Of a DNA stretch of 64,000 nt, positions 9,301 through 17,414 are shown in pieces (the stretch's first letter is position 1; each line of letters begins with the position of its first letter). A program made the position numbers and the translations under genes. The notes below the pieces were generated by a model that was given only the letters and a program-made list of their open reading frames with translations, had not been told where the DNA came from and ran no database searches. The stretch is taken from positions 124,001 to 188,000 of the forward strand of contig JAKVBF010000013.1 of assembly GCA_022447555.1 (NCBI GenBank). The letters run 5' to 3'. The stretch comes from Mariniblastus sp. (GTDB taxonomy: Bacteria; Planctomycetota; Planctomycetia; Pirellulales; Pirellulaceae).

Positions 9301-11173
9301 AAACACCTTGAAATCCCTTGATGACGGTGCCATCAAAGGCATGCCGATTCCCAATCACTTGTACATCACTATTAAAACTACAATTAGAAACATGCGTTCC
9401 AAGAGACCAACTTTTTAGCGCGGACGAATTCCCACCACCGACCGTAACCGCCATGCCGCTAATGGTCACGCCATCCGACTGACGCAGACAAATCCCATGG
9501 CCCCAAGTTGCGCCGTCGGCGCCTTGAATCAATTGGCCGTTACGAATGGCTGCATAGTCGCCCTGACCAAAGCGACTGAAATCGACATAGTCGCTCGAGG
9601 CCCAAGAATGGACTCCGACCGCCACGCCGTAGGTGCGAGTTCGTTGAACCTTAATATCATCAACATAAATAGTACCTCCAGAGAATCCGGAATCCACGCC
9701 AACGCTCAAACGGAAGGTATCACCGATGCTACCGGTGGTGAATTCATGCTCGGCAAAGGCAATACCCTGCTTGTTTTTCTTTGTATACTCGAGGGTGTGT
9801 TTCAAACCCGTTGCTGTATTTTCGAGTTCCACATAGATCGTCAGGTCACTCAACTTTTTATTCCCAATCATTCCAGATAAGGAATACGTCGTATTGGCAT
9901 CCAAATGAACCAAGGAATCATTCGTAACTTTTTGTGAAGTCGCCGAGGATTGAAATCTCAAGGCATGAACGCCGTCATACACCTCATTCTCAATCCAAAC
10001 ACCTTGATAGCGATCCGCTTGCGAACTTTGCGCAAAATCCCAACCGTCGGCAACCGCGCCGAGCCCTTCTTCAAAACTGTAATTGGCTACCGAGATTGAT
10101 GTCGCGTTATCATAAGTGATAGTATGACCATTCAAGTCAAAAGTAACATTCTGTGCGATAATCCCGAATGCTGAACCGTCCGTCGTCACATCCGTCTGTA
10201 AAATATACGTCTCATCTGCTTGATCCAAGTAGTAGGGGCCGTCGCCCTGAGCGTCCAGCCAAGCCTGGTCAATATCGATTTCCAAAGTATGTGCCCAGCC
10301 CAGCCGAGTGGATGCACTCAGCAGGATAGCGCTATCAATTGCGCCCGTCTGAAATTCTAAATGCCAATCGCCACCCCGGTCAGTCGAACCAGTCACATCT
10401 GAACTAGCAGCAACATCGGCACCAGTTAAAAGACTGATATTTTTTGCCAACGCTCGTCCAGCAACGGTCGCGGTCAAATTACAGCCGTAAAAAAGGATAT
10501 CGGCCGATTCAGACAAACTCTCCCGCCAATCATTTAACTCGGCGGAGTAGCCTTGCCAACCAGATTCACTTAGCTGACCATTTCCCAGTTGCACCAGCCC
10601 GTCACTCCCATGACTCACAATGTGAATCGACGAAACATTTGAGTACCCAACCAAGGCGGCCGATATTTGATGGACACCGTTACGATCCGCATCCAACAAG
10701 ACGACATCTAGGTTTCTGCCATTCTGTTTCTGATGGTCAAGATCGGAAAGCAAATCACCCCAGCCAATCACCGAACGATCAAGGAAGACTACTTCATCGA
10801 CCCCCGATTTCGCCGTTAACCGGTCACTGATTTCAGTGAGTGAATCCAGACGGTACTTTTCGTTAGGTAGACTAAACGATTCGAAACCACTCGTTTGACC
10901 GACGTTATCGATAGACTTCAAAAAGCATCGCCTGTCAAATGAGATACTGGCATGACCCGTATTGGCTTGAAGAATCCCTGCTCGCAACTCTTGATCTGAC
11001 GTACCGAACAGATCTTTTCGATCGGTCGTCAACGACAGAGCTATAGAGGGCTGAAACATGGGATGCAAAACTTTCGAAGTGCTCGCTTCGCATCCTGATG
11101 GTAGGACGGGGCGAAGCTGCCGATGGTTTTTAGTTAGTTCGTTTTGGCTCTTACTACGAACTAGTTCTTTCAA
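6335..11173 (-). CDS. Giant DUF4347 / right-handed beta-helix protein with C-terminal 47-residue repeats
   Basis: A 1612-residue protein, probably exported or surface-attached. Residues about 126-296 form a DUF4347 domain with IHIVSHGSDG (His188) and ADILFYGCNL (Cys231). From about 300 a short beta-rich segment precedes a carbohydrate-binding-like jelly roll (about 365-510), then a right-handed beta-helix (about 530-830, with runs such as VIGNRHAFDGTVIKGF and VFDNIIRV). Residues about 890-975 look like an Ig/transthyretin-like fold. Residues about 1030-1598 are some twelve repeats of 46-47 residues, each with a GxD motif followed about 7-9 residues later by a DD or ED pair, and a GF about 35 residues on. 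The longest frame opens with TTG at 11173; the next ATG is at 11059 (residue 39). No classical signal peptide is visible. It sits beside the sulfated-glycan locus and diverges from an FHA protein. Function is unknown; adhesin or wall protein is plausible. Confidence 0.82.
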   Translation of the reverse strand: MKELVRSKSQNELTKNHRQLRPVLPSGCEASTSKVLHPMFQPSIALSLTTDRKDLFGTSDQELRAGILQANTGHASISFDRRCFLKSIDNVGQTSGFESFSLPNEKYRLDSLTEISDRLTAKSGVDEVVFLDRSVIGWGDLLSDLDHQKQNGRNLDVVLLDADRNGVHQISAALVGYSNVSSIHIVSHGSDGLVQLGNGQLSESGWQGYSAELNDWRESLSESADILFYGCNLTATVAGRALAKNISLLTGADVAASSDVTGSTDRGGDWHLEFQTGAIDSAILLSASTRLGWAHTLEIDIDQAWLDAQGDGPYYLDQADETYILQTDVTTDGSAFGIIAQNVTFDLNGHTITYDNATSISVANYSFEEGLGAVADGWDFAQSSQADRYQGVWIENEVYDGVHALRFQSSATSQKVTNDSLVHLDANTTYSLSGMIGNKKLSDLTIYVELENTATGLKHTLEYTKKNKQGIAFAEHEFTTGSIGDTFRLSVGVDSGFSGGTIYVDDIKVQRTRTYGVAVGVHSWASSDYVDFSRFGQGDYAAIRNGQLIQGADGATWGHGICLRQSDGVTISGMAVTVGGGNSSALKSWSLGTHVSNCSFNSDVQVIGNRHAFDGTVIKGFQGVFANNQIHGGPHSGVMVSGGLASEIYGNTFQLKSAYTNGFAIYAAGAGTTVYENLVDSSHGDYSCRGVFIRDDGIRVFDNIIRVQNLANNQEYQGQQLGGAYGIQIEGNRDIEIDGNHVLVRAEFATGYAFRANGENGNVRVHDNTFEIKSVGQRAAAFKLLGQDSNDLHIFDNHLITNDGILGHSQRSSVRIERSTIELVDHSGDWIFEAGYVPTRETDIHFDAEFVDSIFVNSQSSDQFKSGIFVNYASGNPEGRALLAQHWSTTLHVIDRKGEYVSSAAISVTDEDGNQIFSGVTNHDGRVSVELAEFHKQGGGRVDFGPYTITAVSGGGEAVVSVTANQTQTVEIELDINTPSKDDYTLTYDGTTLYVDATAGDNRFYWAADNPGHFNIDGFHFAVASGTEIIRFRGAGGNDLANLTGSFGEDQLTTLGNSVILLANQMKVVTGNIEAVNAVGGAGQDRAYFNGTEGDDLVTVSADVGNLMTDRMDVFTSGFENVVARDSNGHDTLRFLDTMEDERFYSYATHSVMYSDDSVLSGYGFESVTAMSNIGGLDKATLFDSSGDDSLFANDQVLRITDSSSVREARGFDRTKTISNRGLDTAELIGTDDRETLFGTLDALVLNGNGFVHNLQGFQTVLISSGDGDDKFYLGDTAGDDLIESRDGQLRWTESDRSLSALGFVTQVVRATGEGQDRIVFHGSTDDDRFARSEAVASMKTGVSHLRVFGFEDVTAYANGGVDTAVIQGGIQFDDVVMTADRVELTNATGRCKAMGFEHASTDLGSGGDDAVRMLGTERVDTLVGGLDWVRMYGDGFNNYVQGYQSAAINAAGGLDAFYLTDSNLNDLAVMRSGYASLSNSLRSIALTAFERQNISSVNGGGDSIRMYDSERDDLLYSDSNFTSLRNSETYHRVNGFAAITVWSVSGGVDEIEIHGTREEDEIHLEKDFGSYRGAGLSRYFKGFDRAEVYLDLAVDTSRTNDVWYNFELIDE

Positions 11174-11515
11174 AAGTGTAGGTCAGAGTGAGGGAAGTCC
11201 GGCAATTATATGATTTCGCCATGGATGACAATAGAAAAAGTTGGCAGCGCAACCAGTGAAACCAGTACGACCTGAAAGCACCCCGACCGCCCTCAGAATC
11301 CCCCTTCCTAGCATGCCCTCCACTTCACATAAATTCAGGTTTTTCTTGAACCCCATTTCGGACAGGTCATAATAGAACGAAAAGCGGATTTGTTGGTTAT
11401 GAGGGCACCTTCGGCGAACAATCACCAACACAACAAGATCGTTCACAGAACCGTTTTTGGTGTTTCTTTGCACATAATCCAGCGTCACTTTACCTTGAAA
11501 TAATTCAATACAATT
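11174..11515. other. Intergenic region between divergent DUF4347 and FHA genes
   Basis: A 342-base gap between two divergently transcribed genes, so it should hold both promoters. An antisense ORF (11183-11536, minus) reads through it, but its composition is unlike the neighbours and it resembles no family I know. No convincing promoter boxes, inverted repeats or RNA signals were seen. Confidence 0.5.
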
Positions 11516-13756
11516 GTGACTATAAATCATACTCATTATTGGACAGACCGCCGGTTACACATCGAAGGACACGGACCCGAGGGCCCGTTCATCGTCGCAT
11601 TAAACGCGCCTTACGCCATCATTGGCAACTACGAGAAAGCCCATGTCAGACTGCGAGCAGACGGTGTCGCCCGCCGCCACCTTTTTGCACTAGCGACCGA
11701 CGAGGGAATCTACCTGATGAATTTCGTCGATGGTCGACGTCAAAAAAAGCAGAATGGATTTTGGCTGAAACCAAATGAGGTGATTCATGTGGGCGAGTAT
11801 ACGCTCCAATTCGGATTAGCCAATCAGATCGCGATCGCTAAAACGCCAACCGTCGGACTGTTAGAGCGAACGGTCCTAAGGCCCTTCCCAATGTTACGTT
11901 GTACGTCAGATGGCAACGTGATTGGCCGTCCGTACCTTAACCGTCCGTTGGCGCTGGTTGGCCGCCGGGAATCGTGCAAATATCAATTCACAACCCGTTC
12001 GATTTCTCCCGAACACTGTGCCTTGTACCAACAAGACGGAAAACTCTGGGTGATCGATTTCCAAACGACAGGCAAAACAAAGCTGGATAGAAACGTCATC
12101 GAATGCGGCCTACTTCAAAATGGTAGCCATTTGCAAATCGGCCGTGTCCGAATCAAAGTCTACTTGGGCCAAACTGATCCAGTATCACCCCCAACTGAAT
12201 CGCCATCAAACGATCCAACGGGATCACAAGAATCGCTGATTGACGCTGATGCCCAACCATCGATTGATCACGTCGTCACGCGGGGGCTTATAGACGAAAG
12301 AGGCGATGCTCCTACTCCCGAAACGCGCACGACTTCTAATGATCTACTAGAAATACCGCTCCAATCTCAGCACGCTGAAAACAGCTTGATCAGCACTCAA
12401 AGAGCACTAGAGAAACTGCGAGCTGAACAGAACAAGTCTCGGAAAAAGATCCAGGAACTGCAGCGCAACCACGCAGAAACCCTATCTGAGCTACAAGTTG
12501 CACAGAACCAGCTAGAATCCACAGAAGAATTCTTGCAGCACCATTCCGCCGAATCCCAGCGAAAAGAATCCCTTATTCAGCAACTTGAAAACGATCTAAA
12601 GAAGGAGAGCGAGGGGCACCGGAAAACACTCAGTCAATTAAACCAATCGATTCGTCACCTAGCGGAACTCAAAATCGACAGAGACAGCGCTCGCTCTAAA
12701 TTAGAAGAACTACAAAACCAGCACACCGAAAAACAATCGCGTCTGATGGAACTCGAAAATGAAATGGCATCGACTCGAACAGAAGCCAACGCTCTACGCA
12801 AAGCATACGACGAGGCGCAGCTTCAGTGGGAATCCCAAGCCAAATGGCAAACCCAACTCGAGGACCAGGAGGCGGCGTTGCAAGCGGAAGCCCAACGTCT
12901 AGAGAGCGAAAGAGATCAACAACGATTGCATGAACAATCCCTTGGAACTCTCGAATCCCACCTTGAGGAACGACGCAGGGAACTTGAATCAAAAACACAA
13001 CAACAGGATCAACTACGACAACGCAACGCTGCTGAATCAAAAAATCTTTACCATCAGTACGAATCACGCAATAAAGCACTGAGTCAACGCCAGGACTCAA
13101 TCGATGAAGCCGCGCAGGCAATCGAAACAGAGCAAGCAAAATTGAATCGAGATCAAGCGAACCTTAAGATGCAACAAAACCAACTTCACGAGACCGAAGA
13201 AAGTTTGACCGATCGGGCTCGCGGACAAGAACAAATCGATGCAAAACAGACAGCAACCCAACAGAAACTCGACCAGCGGAAGGCCATGTTGGAACAACAG
13301 ACGCTTTCATTTAACGAACTGCGAGAACGGATTCAGCGAGAGCACCACGAGAGAGTCGAAAAGCTCCGGCGACTCGAAGACCAAGTAAATCAACGGCAAA
13401 CCGACCTCACCCTGCAGGCAGAAATGCTTGACGAGGAAAAAAAACAGCTGGCAGAAGAAAAAAACAAAACGGAACGTATTCGATCTCAACGAAATGCAGA
13501 ATTAAAGTTGGCGGAATCGGAGCAACAAAAATGGCAGGCGGAGCTCGCCGCTAGAGAGGGAGAGCTCATAGCTCGGGAAGGTAAAATTAGCAGTGCTGAA
13601 GAGCGAATGAAAACCGACCGTAAGGAGCTAGATCGCTACTTTGCCATTGACTCAACCCAACGCCAAGTTCTCGCAAACCTGAGCTCGATTCAAAAAGAAA
13701 AATCTCTTTCTAATCGTATTTGGAGCTGGCTAGGATTTCCATTTCGTAACGGTTAG
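11516..13756 (+). CDS. Tandem FHA-domain protein with long coiled coil
   Basis: A 746-residue protein starting with GTG at 11516. Residues about 34-100 form a first, degenerate FHA-like unit (AIIGNYEKAHVRL, ARRHLFAL, VGEYTLQFG). Residues about 146-217 form a clearer FHA domain (LALVGRRESC, SISPEHCALY, GKLWVIDF, LQIGRVRIKVYLG), with the GR, S-x-x-H and D/G-K-T positions of phosphothreonine readers. A linker rich in Pro, Thr and Ser (about 220-290) leads to a Glu/Gln/Lys/Arg-rich coiled coil from about 290 to 730, ending in a short hydrophobic tail (RIWSWLGFPF) that could touch the membrane. FHA domains bind phospho-Thr peptides, so this may be a Ser/Thr-kinase-responsive scaffold or cell-shape protein, as planctomycetes have many such kinases. 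No kinase gene is nearby. Role is inference. Confidence 0.8.
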   Translation: MTINHTHYWTDRRLHIEGHGPEGPFIVALNAPYAIIGNYEKAHVRLRADGVARRHLFALATDEGIYLMNFVDGRRQKKQNGFWLKPNEVIHVGEYTLQFGLANQIAIAKTPTVGLLERTVLRPFPMLRCTSDGNVIGRPYLNRPLALVGRRESCKYQFTTRSISPEHCALYQQDGKLWVIDFQTTGKTKLDRNVIECGLLQNGSHLQIGRVRIKVYLGQTDPVSPPTESPSNDPTGSQESLIDADAQPSIDHVVTRGLIDERGDAPTPETRTTSNDLLEIPLQSQHAENSLISTQRALEKLRAEQNKSRKKIQELQRNHAETLSELQVAQNQLESTEEFLQHHSAESQRKESLIQQLENDLKKESEGHRKTLSQLNQSIRHLAELKIDRDSARSKLEELQNQHTEKQSRLMELENEMASTRTEANALRKAYDEAQLQWESQAKWQTQLEDQEAALQAEAQRLESERDQQRLHEQSLGTLESHLEERRRELESKTQQQDQLRQRNAAESKNLYHQYESRNKALSQRQDSIDEAAQAIETEQAKLNRDQANLKMQQNQLHETEESLTDRARGQEQIDAKQTATQQKLDQRKAMLEQQTLSFNELRERIQREHHERVEKLRRLEDQVNQRQTDLTLQAEMLDEEKKQLAEEKNKTERIRSQRNAELKLAESEQQKWQAELAAREGELIAREGKISSAEERMKTDRKELDRYFAIDSTQRQVLANLSSIQKEKSLSNRIWSWLGFPFRNG

Positions 13757-13990
13757 ACAAATGTTAATACCTTATCAAAAACGCTTCGGTAAGACTCGCC
13801 AGATTCATTCTCTAAAGGAACTCTAGCGTTTAAAAGCCGCTGCTCGCTGGACGGGAACGAACCATACGCCCCTCTTTTCTAACATCCAACCTTGATGCTA
13901 AGCCGAGCAAAGGCTAGTTATGACTGGTCCGTTTTTTCGGTCTCCCAAGTGTAACAAAAGTAACCAGCCATTCGTGACCGCACCATCTCA

Positions 13991-14635
13991 ATGAAGAATC
14001 ATCGAACACAGAATGAAACTGTCCTCTTGGTACACGGCTTGGGTGGAACCAAACTGGACATGTGGCCTTTGTCTCGACGATTGAAGCGTAATGGATTCTC
14101 ATCCCATTGCTGGGGCTATTTTAGCATAGGCCACCGAATCGAAACCCACGTTGCAAGACTGATACAGGACCTCCGAAAATTCGAAGAGGATTCAAATGTG
14201 GAACATCTCCACCTCGTTGGCCACAGCATGGGCAGTATCATCGTCCGAGCTGCAGTCGCCCAAGAATCGTTCTCAAAATTAAAGCGGATCGTTATGCTCG
14301 CACCTCCCAATGGTGGCTCCCATGTCGCTCGATGGCTGGGTCCGCGACTGAAATGGGTTGTTCCTTGTCTTCCTCAGCTATCCGATCAGGACGACAGTTA
14401 TGTCAATCAACTGAGTCATCTTGAATCGATTCCCAACATTGAACTAGGGATTGTCGAAGCCGCTCACGATCGAGTCATCGCCAAAGAATGCCTCCGGCTT
14501 AAACGCCACCATGATTACGCCATCGTCTCGGGCCAGCACGGAATTTTAACATGGTATCCTCGGACGCAAATCCTCGTCGAACAGTTTCTTCGTTTTGGCC
14601 AATTCGATAGCAACGCGCGGCCCAACAAGCCCTGA
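13991..14635 (+). CDS. Alpha/beta hydrolase, small lipase/esterase-like
   Basis: A 214-residue alpha/beta hydrolase. The oxyanion-hole segment is at residues 11-20 (VLLVHGLGGT) and the nucleophile elbow at 75-82 (LVGHSMGS, Ser79). The likely acid is in GIVEAAHDRVI and the catalytic His in the SGQHGIL segment near the C-terminus. There is no signal peptide. The form resembles short triacylglycerol-lipase/PGAP1-like proteins (for example those near LipA or palmitoyl-thioesterase-like folds). The gene stands alone between the FHA gene (234-base gap) and the convergent spermidine-synthase-like gene, so context does not suggest a substrate. Confidence 0.8.
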   Translation: MKNHRTQNETVLLVHGLGGTKLDMWPLSRRLKRNGFSSHCWGYFSIGHRIETHVARLIQDLRKFEEDSNVEHLHLVGHSMGSIIVRAAVAQESFSKLKRIVMLAPPNGGSHVARWLGPRLKWVVPCLPQLSDQDDSYVNQLSHLESIPNIELGIVEAAHDRVIAKECLRLKRHHDYAIVSGQHGILTWYPRTQILVEQFLRFGQFDSNARPNKP

Positions 14636-14716
14636 AAACCTATGATGCTTAGGGAATAGCAAGAAGTAAACTTGCCGAGCCGTTACCCACTTTGAAATAT
14701 ACAGGGATCGTTGAAA

Positions 14717-17152
14717 TCACTTCCCGAACATCATTAGTTTCTGTTTTGCTCGACGCTGAGCGGCAGAAATAGTTGGACCCGAATGCTCCGTTAATTGAGC
14801 TCCCTCCATTGGCAGCTTGGCGAGGACCTCATGGTAATAGTCCCAGAGGACACGGGATGAAATCAATTGGCGGTCACGATTGCTAACCGGTGTAAGGAAT
14901 TCAACTCGCGGATGCTCATCTGTATTCAACTTGGCATCGGGGCGCATCTCCCAATCCCCCAAGTATAAATTCCAAAATCGGTTCGAATCGGACAAGACAA
15001 AATCCGTATCTCCCATCTGCTGCCACAGTCGATCAAGACGTCGCGATACAAGGTTGCTGGAGACGTTTAAAGGGCGACTGGACCCTACCAACCCGACCAC
15101 TGGCTTCGAGCCTGCTAACTCGGCCCACCAGATCGTGACATTCGGAAACACGCTCGAAAAACTGTCGGCGATAGCTTCAAATTCAACTTTGCCAAGCTGG
15201 AATAAAGGTAACCACTGACAAAAGATTCCATCTGTTTTCAGCCGCTCCTTGGCGATCTCATAATGTTCCACCGTATAAAGGTAGCCTGATTCACTCTCCC
15301 ACGGCACAAACAGATCTGAAACGATCACGTCATAACGCCGTTCTGTTCCCAAAAGATAATGCCGGGCATCATCGACATACACATCCGTTCGAGGGTGGTC
15401 GATCACATTAAAATTGTGGTCAGCAAGCAGACGGCAGGCGTCCACGACTTCCGGAATCAGTTCGGCAATATCAATGCGTTTCACCTCTTCGTGAGAGATA
15501 CTTCCACCGGCTGTCAACCCGGTCCCCAATCCCATGAATAACACGTCCTCAGGATTGGGATGCAGCAATAATGGTATGTGTGCCTGACGGAACTCGCGCG
15601 TGTTACTCCCAGTCTTACCAAATCGATAATGAAGGTTTTGGCGTATTTTATAAATCCCGTTACGCTCTATTTGAATCGCGTCAATCCATCCGTAAGGGGA
15701 GTTCCATCGTTGAATCAACTTCTCTCCCAATTTCTCCCGAGCATACTCAACCTCAACCGGACTTCGCAGGGCAAACCCGGAAACGAGCACAAACAGAATG
15801 CCACCAGCAATCACACCGAATCGGTTAAACGAATTCCAAAGAAGTGTGACTGAGCAAGCGGCGAATAGAGCGCCAAGCAAGGCAAACGACTCCCACAGCC
15901 CTACCCAGGGAAGCAATAAAAAACTACCCATCAACGCGCCAAGAGCAGCGGCCATCGTGTTCACGGCTGTCAACCAACCGACCGCATCCCCTGCTTGGCC
16001 ACCCTCCATTTTCCAGATTAGCGGCAGCAACATCCCCAGCAGTAGTATCGGAGGCCCTACCACCATGGTCACCAAACCGACCGCGCCCAACATGTACGTG
16101 GAAAACGAATCTCCATAACTGAAATATTCGAGATCGGTGAACCAAATGAAAAGGACTACAGAAGCCACCGTCGCAATGGCTCCAAAGCCGGCTACCCAGC
16201 CCGCAAGTCGCCGGGTCGATAGCCTTCGCTGAAGCGCTCCAACAATAGCCGCTCCTAGGGCGAGAGCGGCCAAAAAAACAGCGATGACAATTCCAAACGT
16301 ATAAGTGCTGTTATGAAACACTAGTGAAAACATTCGAGTGTACAGAACTTGCAATCCCAAGGTCCCAAAACCAGAAATCGCCGCCAAACCAAGCAGCGAT
16401 TTCCCACTCGCCGCCGACGCGCGGCGTGGATCGGCTGGGGGCTGAACCTCGTTCCATGAGACGGAATCCGTAGCGACCGTACCTTTTTGAAGGCCCCAAG
16501 CGGTCACAGCGCAAAAAACAGACAGACCCGCCGCGATATAACTACTCGTCGTCACGCCGGCATGAACCAGTAAATAAAAGGTCGCCAGACAGACGCCCAC
16601 CAATGCACCCGCGGTGTTGATCGAATAAGCCCAGGCAACAAGCATCGTGTTTTTGGGATCTGAAAGCTCTCCCGAGCCGTGGGAAGAACAAACCGTTGCA
16701 ATCATTGGCAACGTGATACCCAAAGCCACGGTCGCGGGCAAGAGTAACATAAAGCTAAATATCACTCGGGACAACGTCTGCCAAAAAAATGAGTCGTGCG
16801 TAAGCACAGCCAGCATAGACGAATTCTCAGAACCGTTTAGTAGAACCGGGATCAGAAGTGCCCAAATGGCAACGACTATTTCTGCAAACGCATACCCCCG
16901 CAAAGGCGATACTCGGCGAGACCACCGAGCGCCAATCAAGTAGCCAATTGCCATGCCTGCAAAATAGCTGGCCAAGACAACTCCGGCAGCGTGGATCGTG
17001 TGGCCAAACAACAATCCCACCTGGCGGGCCCAAGAAATTTCATAAATCAGCGCAGCGGCACCCGAGATAAAAAAGATCAGGAATACGGCAGCTTCAATCC
17101 AAATCGGTTGACGGCAAACGGTAGCATCGGTAACTTTCACGTTAGGCGTCAC
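14717..17152 (-). CDS. Membrane-embedded spermidine synthase-like protein
   Basis: An 811-residue fusion: the first 480 or so residues hold about a dozen hydrophobic helices, beginning AAVFLIFFISGAAALIYEIS, a signature start of this family, and the rest is a SAM/decarboxy-SAM-binding fold. The nucleotide motif VLFMGLGTGLTAGGS lies near residue 535, followed by VKRIDIAELIPEVVDAC, TDVYVDDARHYLL and YDVIVSDLFVPWES, which match the spermidine synthase core. The membrane half resembles an MFS-like transporter. Such fused proteins are common in planctomycetes and other bacteria but their substrate is not settled; aminopropyl transfer coupled to transport is one possibility. It is divergent from the P1B-type ATPase gene. 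Confidence 0.82.
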   Translation of the reverse strand: MTPNVKVTDATVCRQPIWIEAAVFLIFFISGAAALIYEISWARQVGLLFGHTIHAAGVVLASYFAGMAIGYLIGARWSRRVSPLRGYAFAEIVVAIWALLIPVLLNGSENSSMLAVLTHDSFFWQTLSRVIFSFMLLLPATVALGITLPMIATVCSSHGSGELSDPKNTMLVAWAYSINTAGALVGVCLATFYLLVHAGVTTSSYIAAGLSVFCAVTAWGLQKGTVATDSVSWNEVQPPADPRRASAASGKSLLGLAAISGFGTLGLQVLYTRMFSLVFHNSTYTFGIVIAVFLAALALGAAIVGALQRRLSTRRLAGWVAGFGAIATVASVVLFIWFTDLEYFSYGDSFSTYMLGAVGLVTMVVGPPILLLGMLLPLIWKMEGGQAGDAVGWLTAVNTMAAALGALMGSFLLLPWVGLWESFALLGALFAACSVTLLWNSFNRFGVIAGGILFVLVSGFALRSPVEVEYAREKLGEKLIQRWNSPYGWIDAIQIERNGIYKIRQNLHYRFGKTGSNTREFRQAHIPLLLHPNPEDVLFMGLGTGLTAGGSISHEEVKRIDIAELIPEVVDACRLLADHNFNVIDHPRTDVYVDDARHYLLGTERRYDVIVSDLFVPWESESGYLYTVEHYEIAKERLKTDGIFCQWLPLFQLGKVEFEAIADSFSSVFPNVTIWWAELAGSKPVVGLVGSSRPLNVSSNLVSRRLDRLWQQMGDTDFVLSDSNRFWNLYLGDWEMRPDAKLNTDEHPRVEFLTPVSNRDRQLISSRVLWDYYHEVLAKLPMEGAQLTEHSGPTISAAQRRAKQKLMMFGK

Positions 17153-17414
17153 AAAATTCTCCGTACATCTCGGCTTACCTACAAGCTCAAACCAAAAATC
17201 TACCGGACATACTGTAACAGGGTTCGACGCGCAAAATCAGATGTCCGGAACGTTTTTTGAGTTCCGAAGCTGTTCGGTAATCGCACGCCCCCCCTTTCTC
17301 AGCATAGCGATCAGCGCTTTTTGCTTTATAACCAAAACGAAACGCCGCGAAACAACAGTATTTTCCCAAGATGGCAAAAAACGGTGTTGTAGAAACCACC
17401 TTCGCAAGACAATC

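Noticed and set aside
9497-9880. Long plus-strand ORF within the giant DUF4347 gene
   Set aside because: Antisense shadow with no family match; the minus-strand reading has strong domain support.
11183-11536. A 117-residue minus-strand ORF between the DUF4347 and FHA genes
   Set aside because: No recognisable family, Cys-rich composition unlike neighbours, and it overlaps the start of the FHA gene; most likely non-coding.
12696-13139. A 147-residue minus-strand ORF inside the FHA coiled-coil gene
   Set aside because: Shadow frame of a highly biased Gln/Glu/Lys coding region; hydrophobic runs come from antisense of charged codons.
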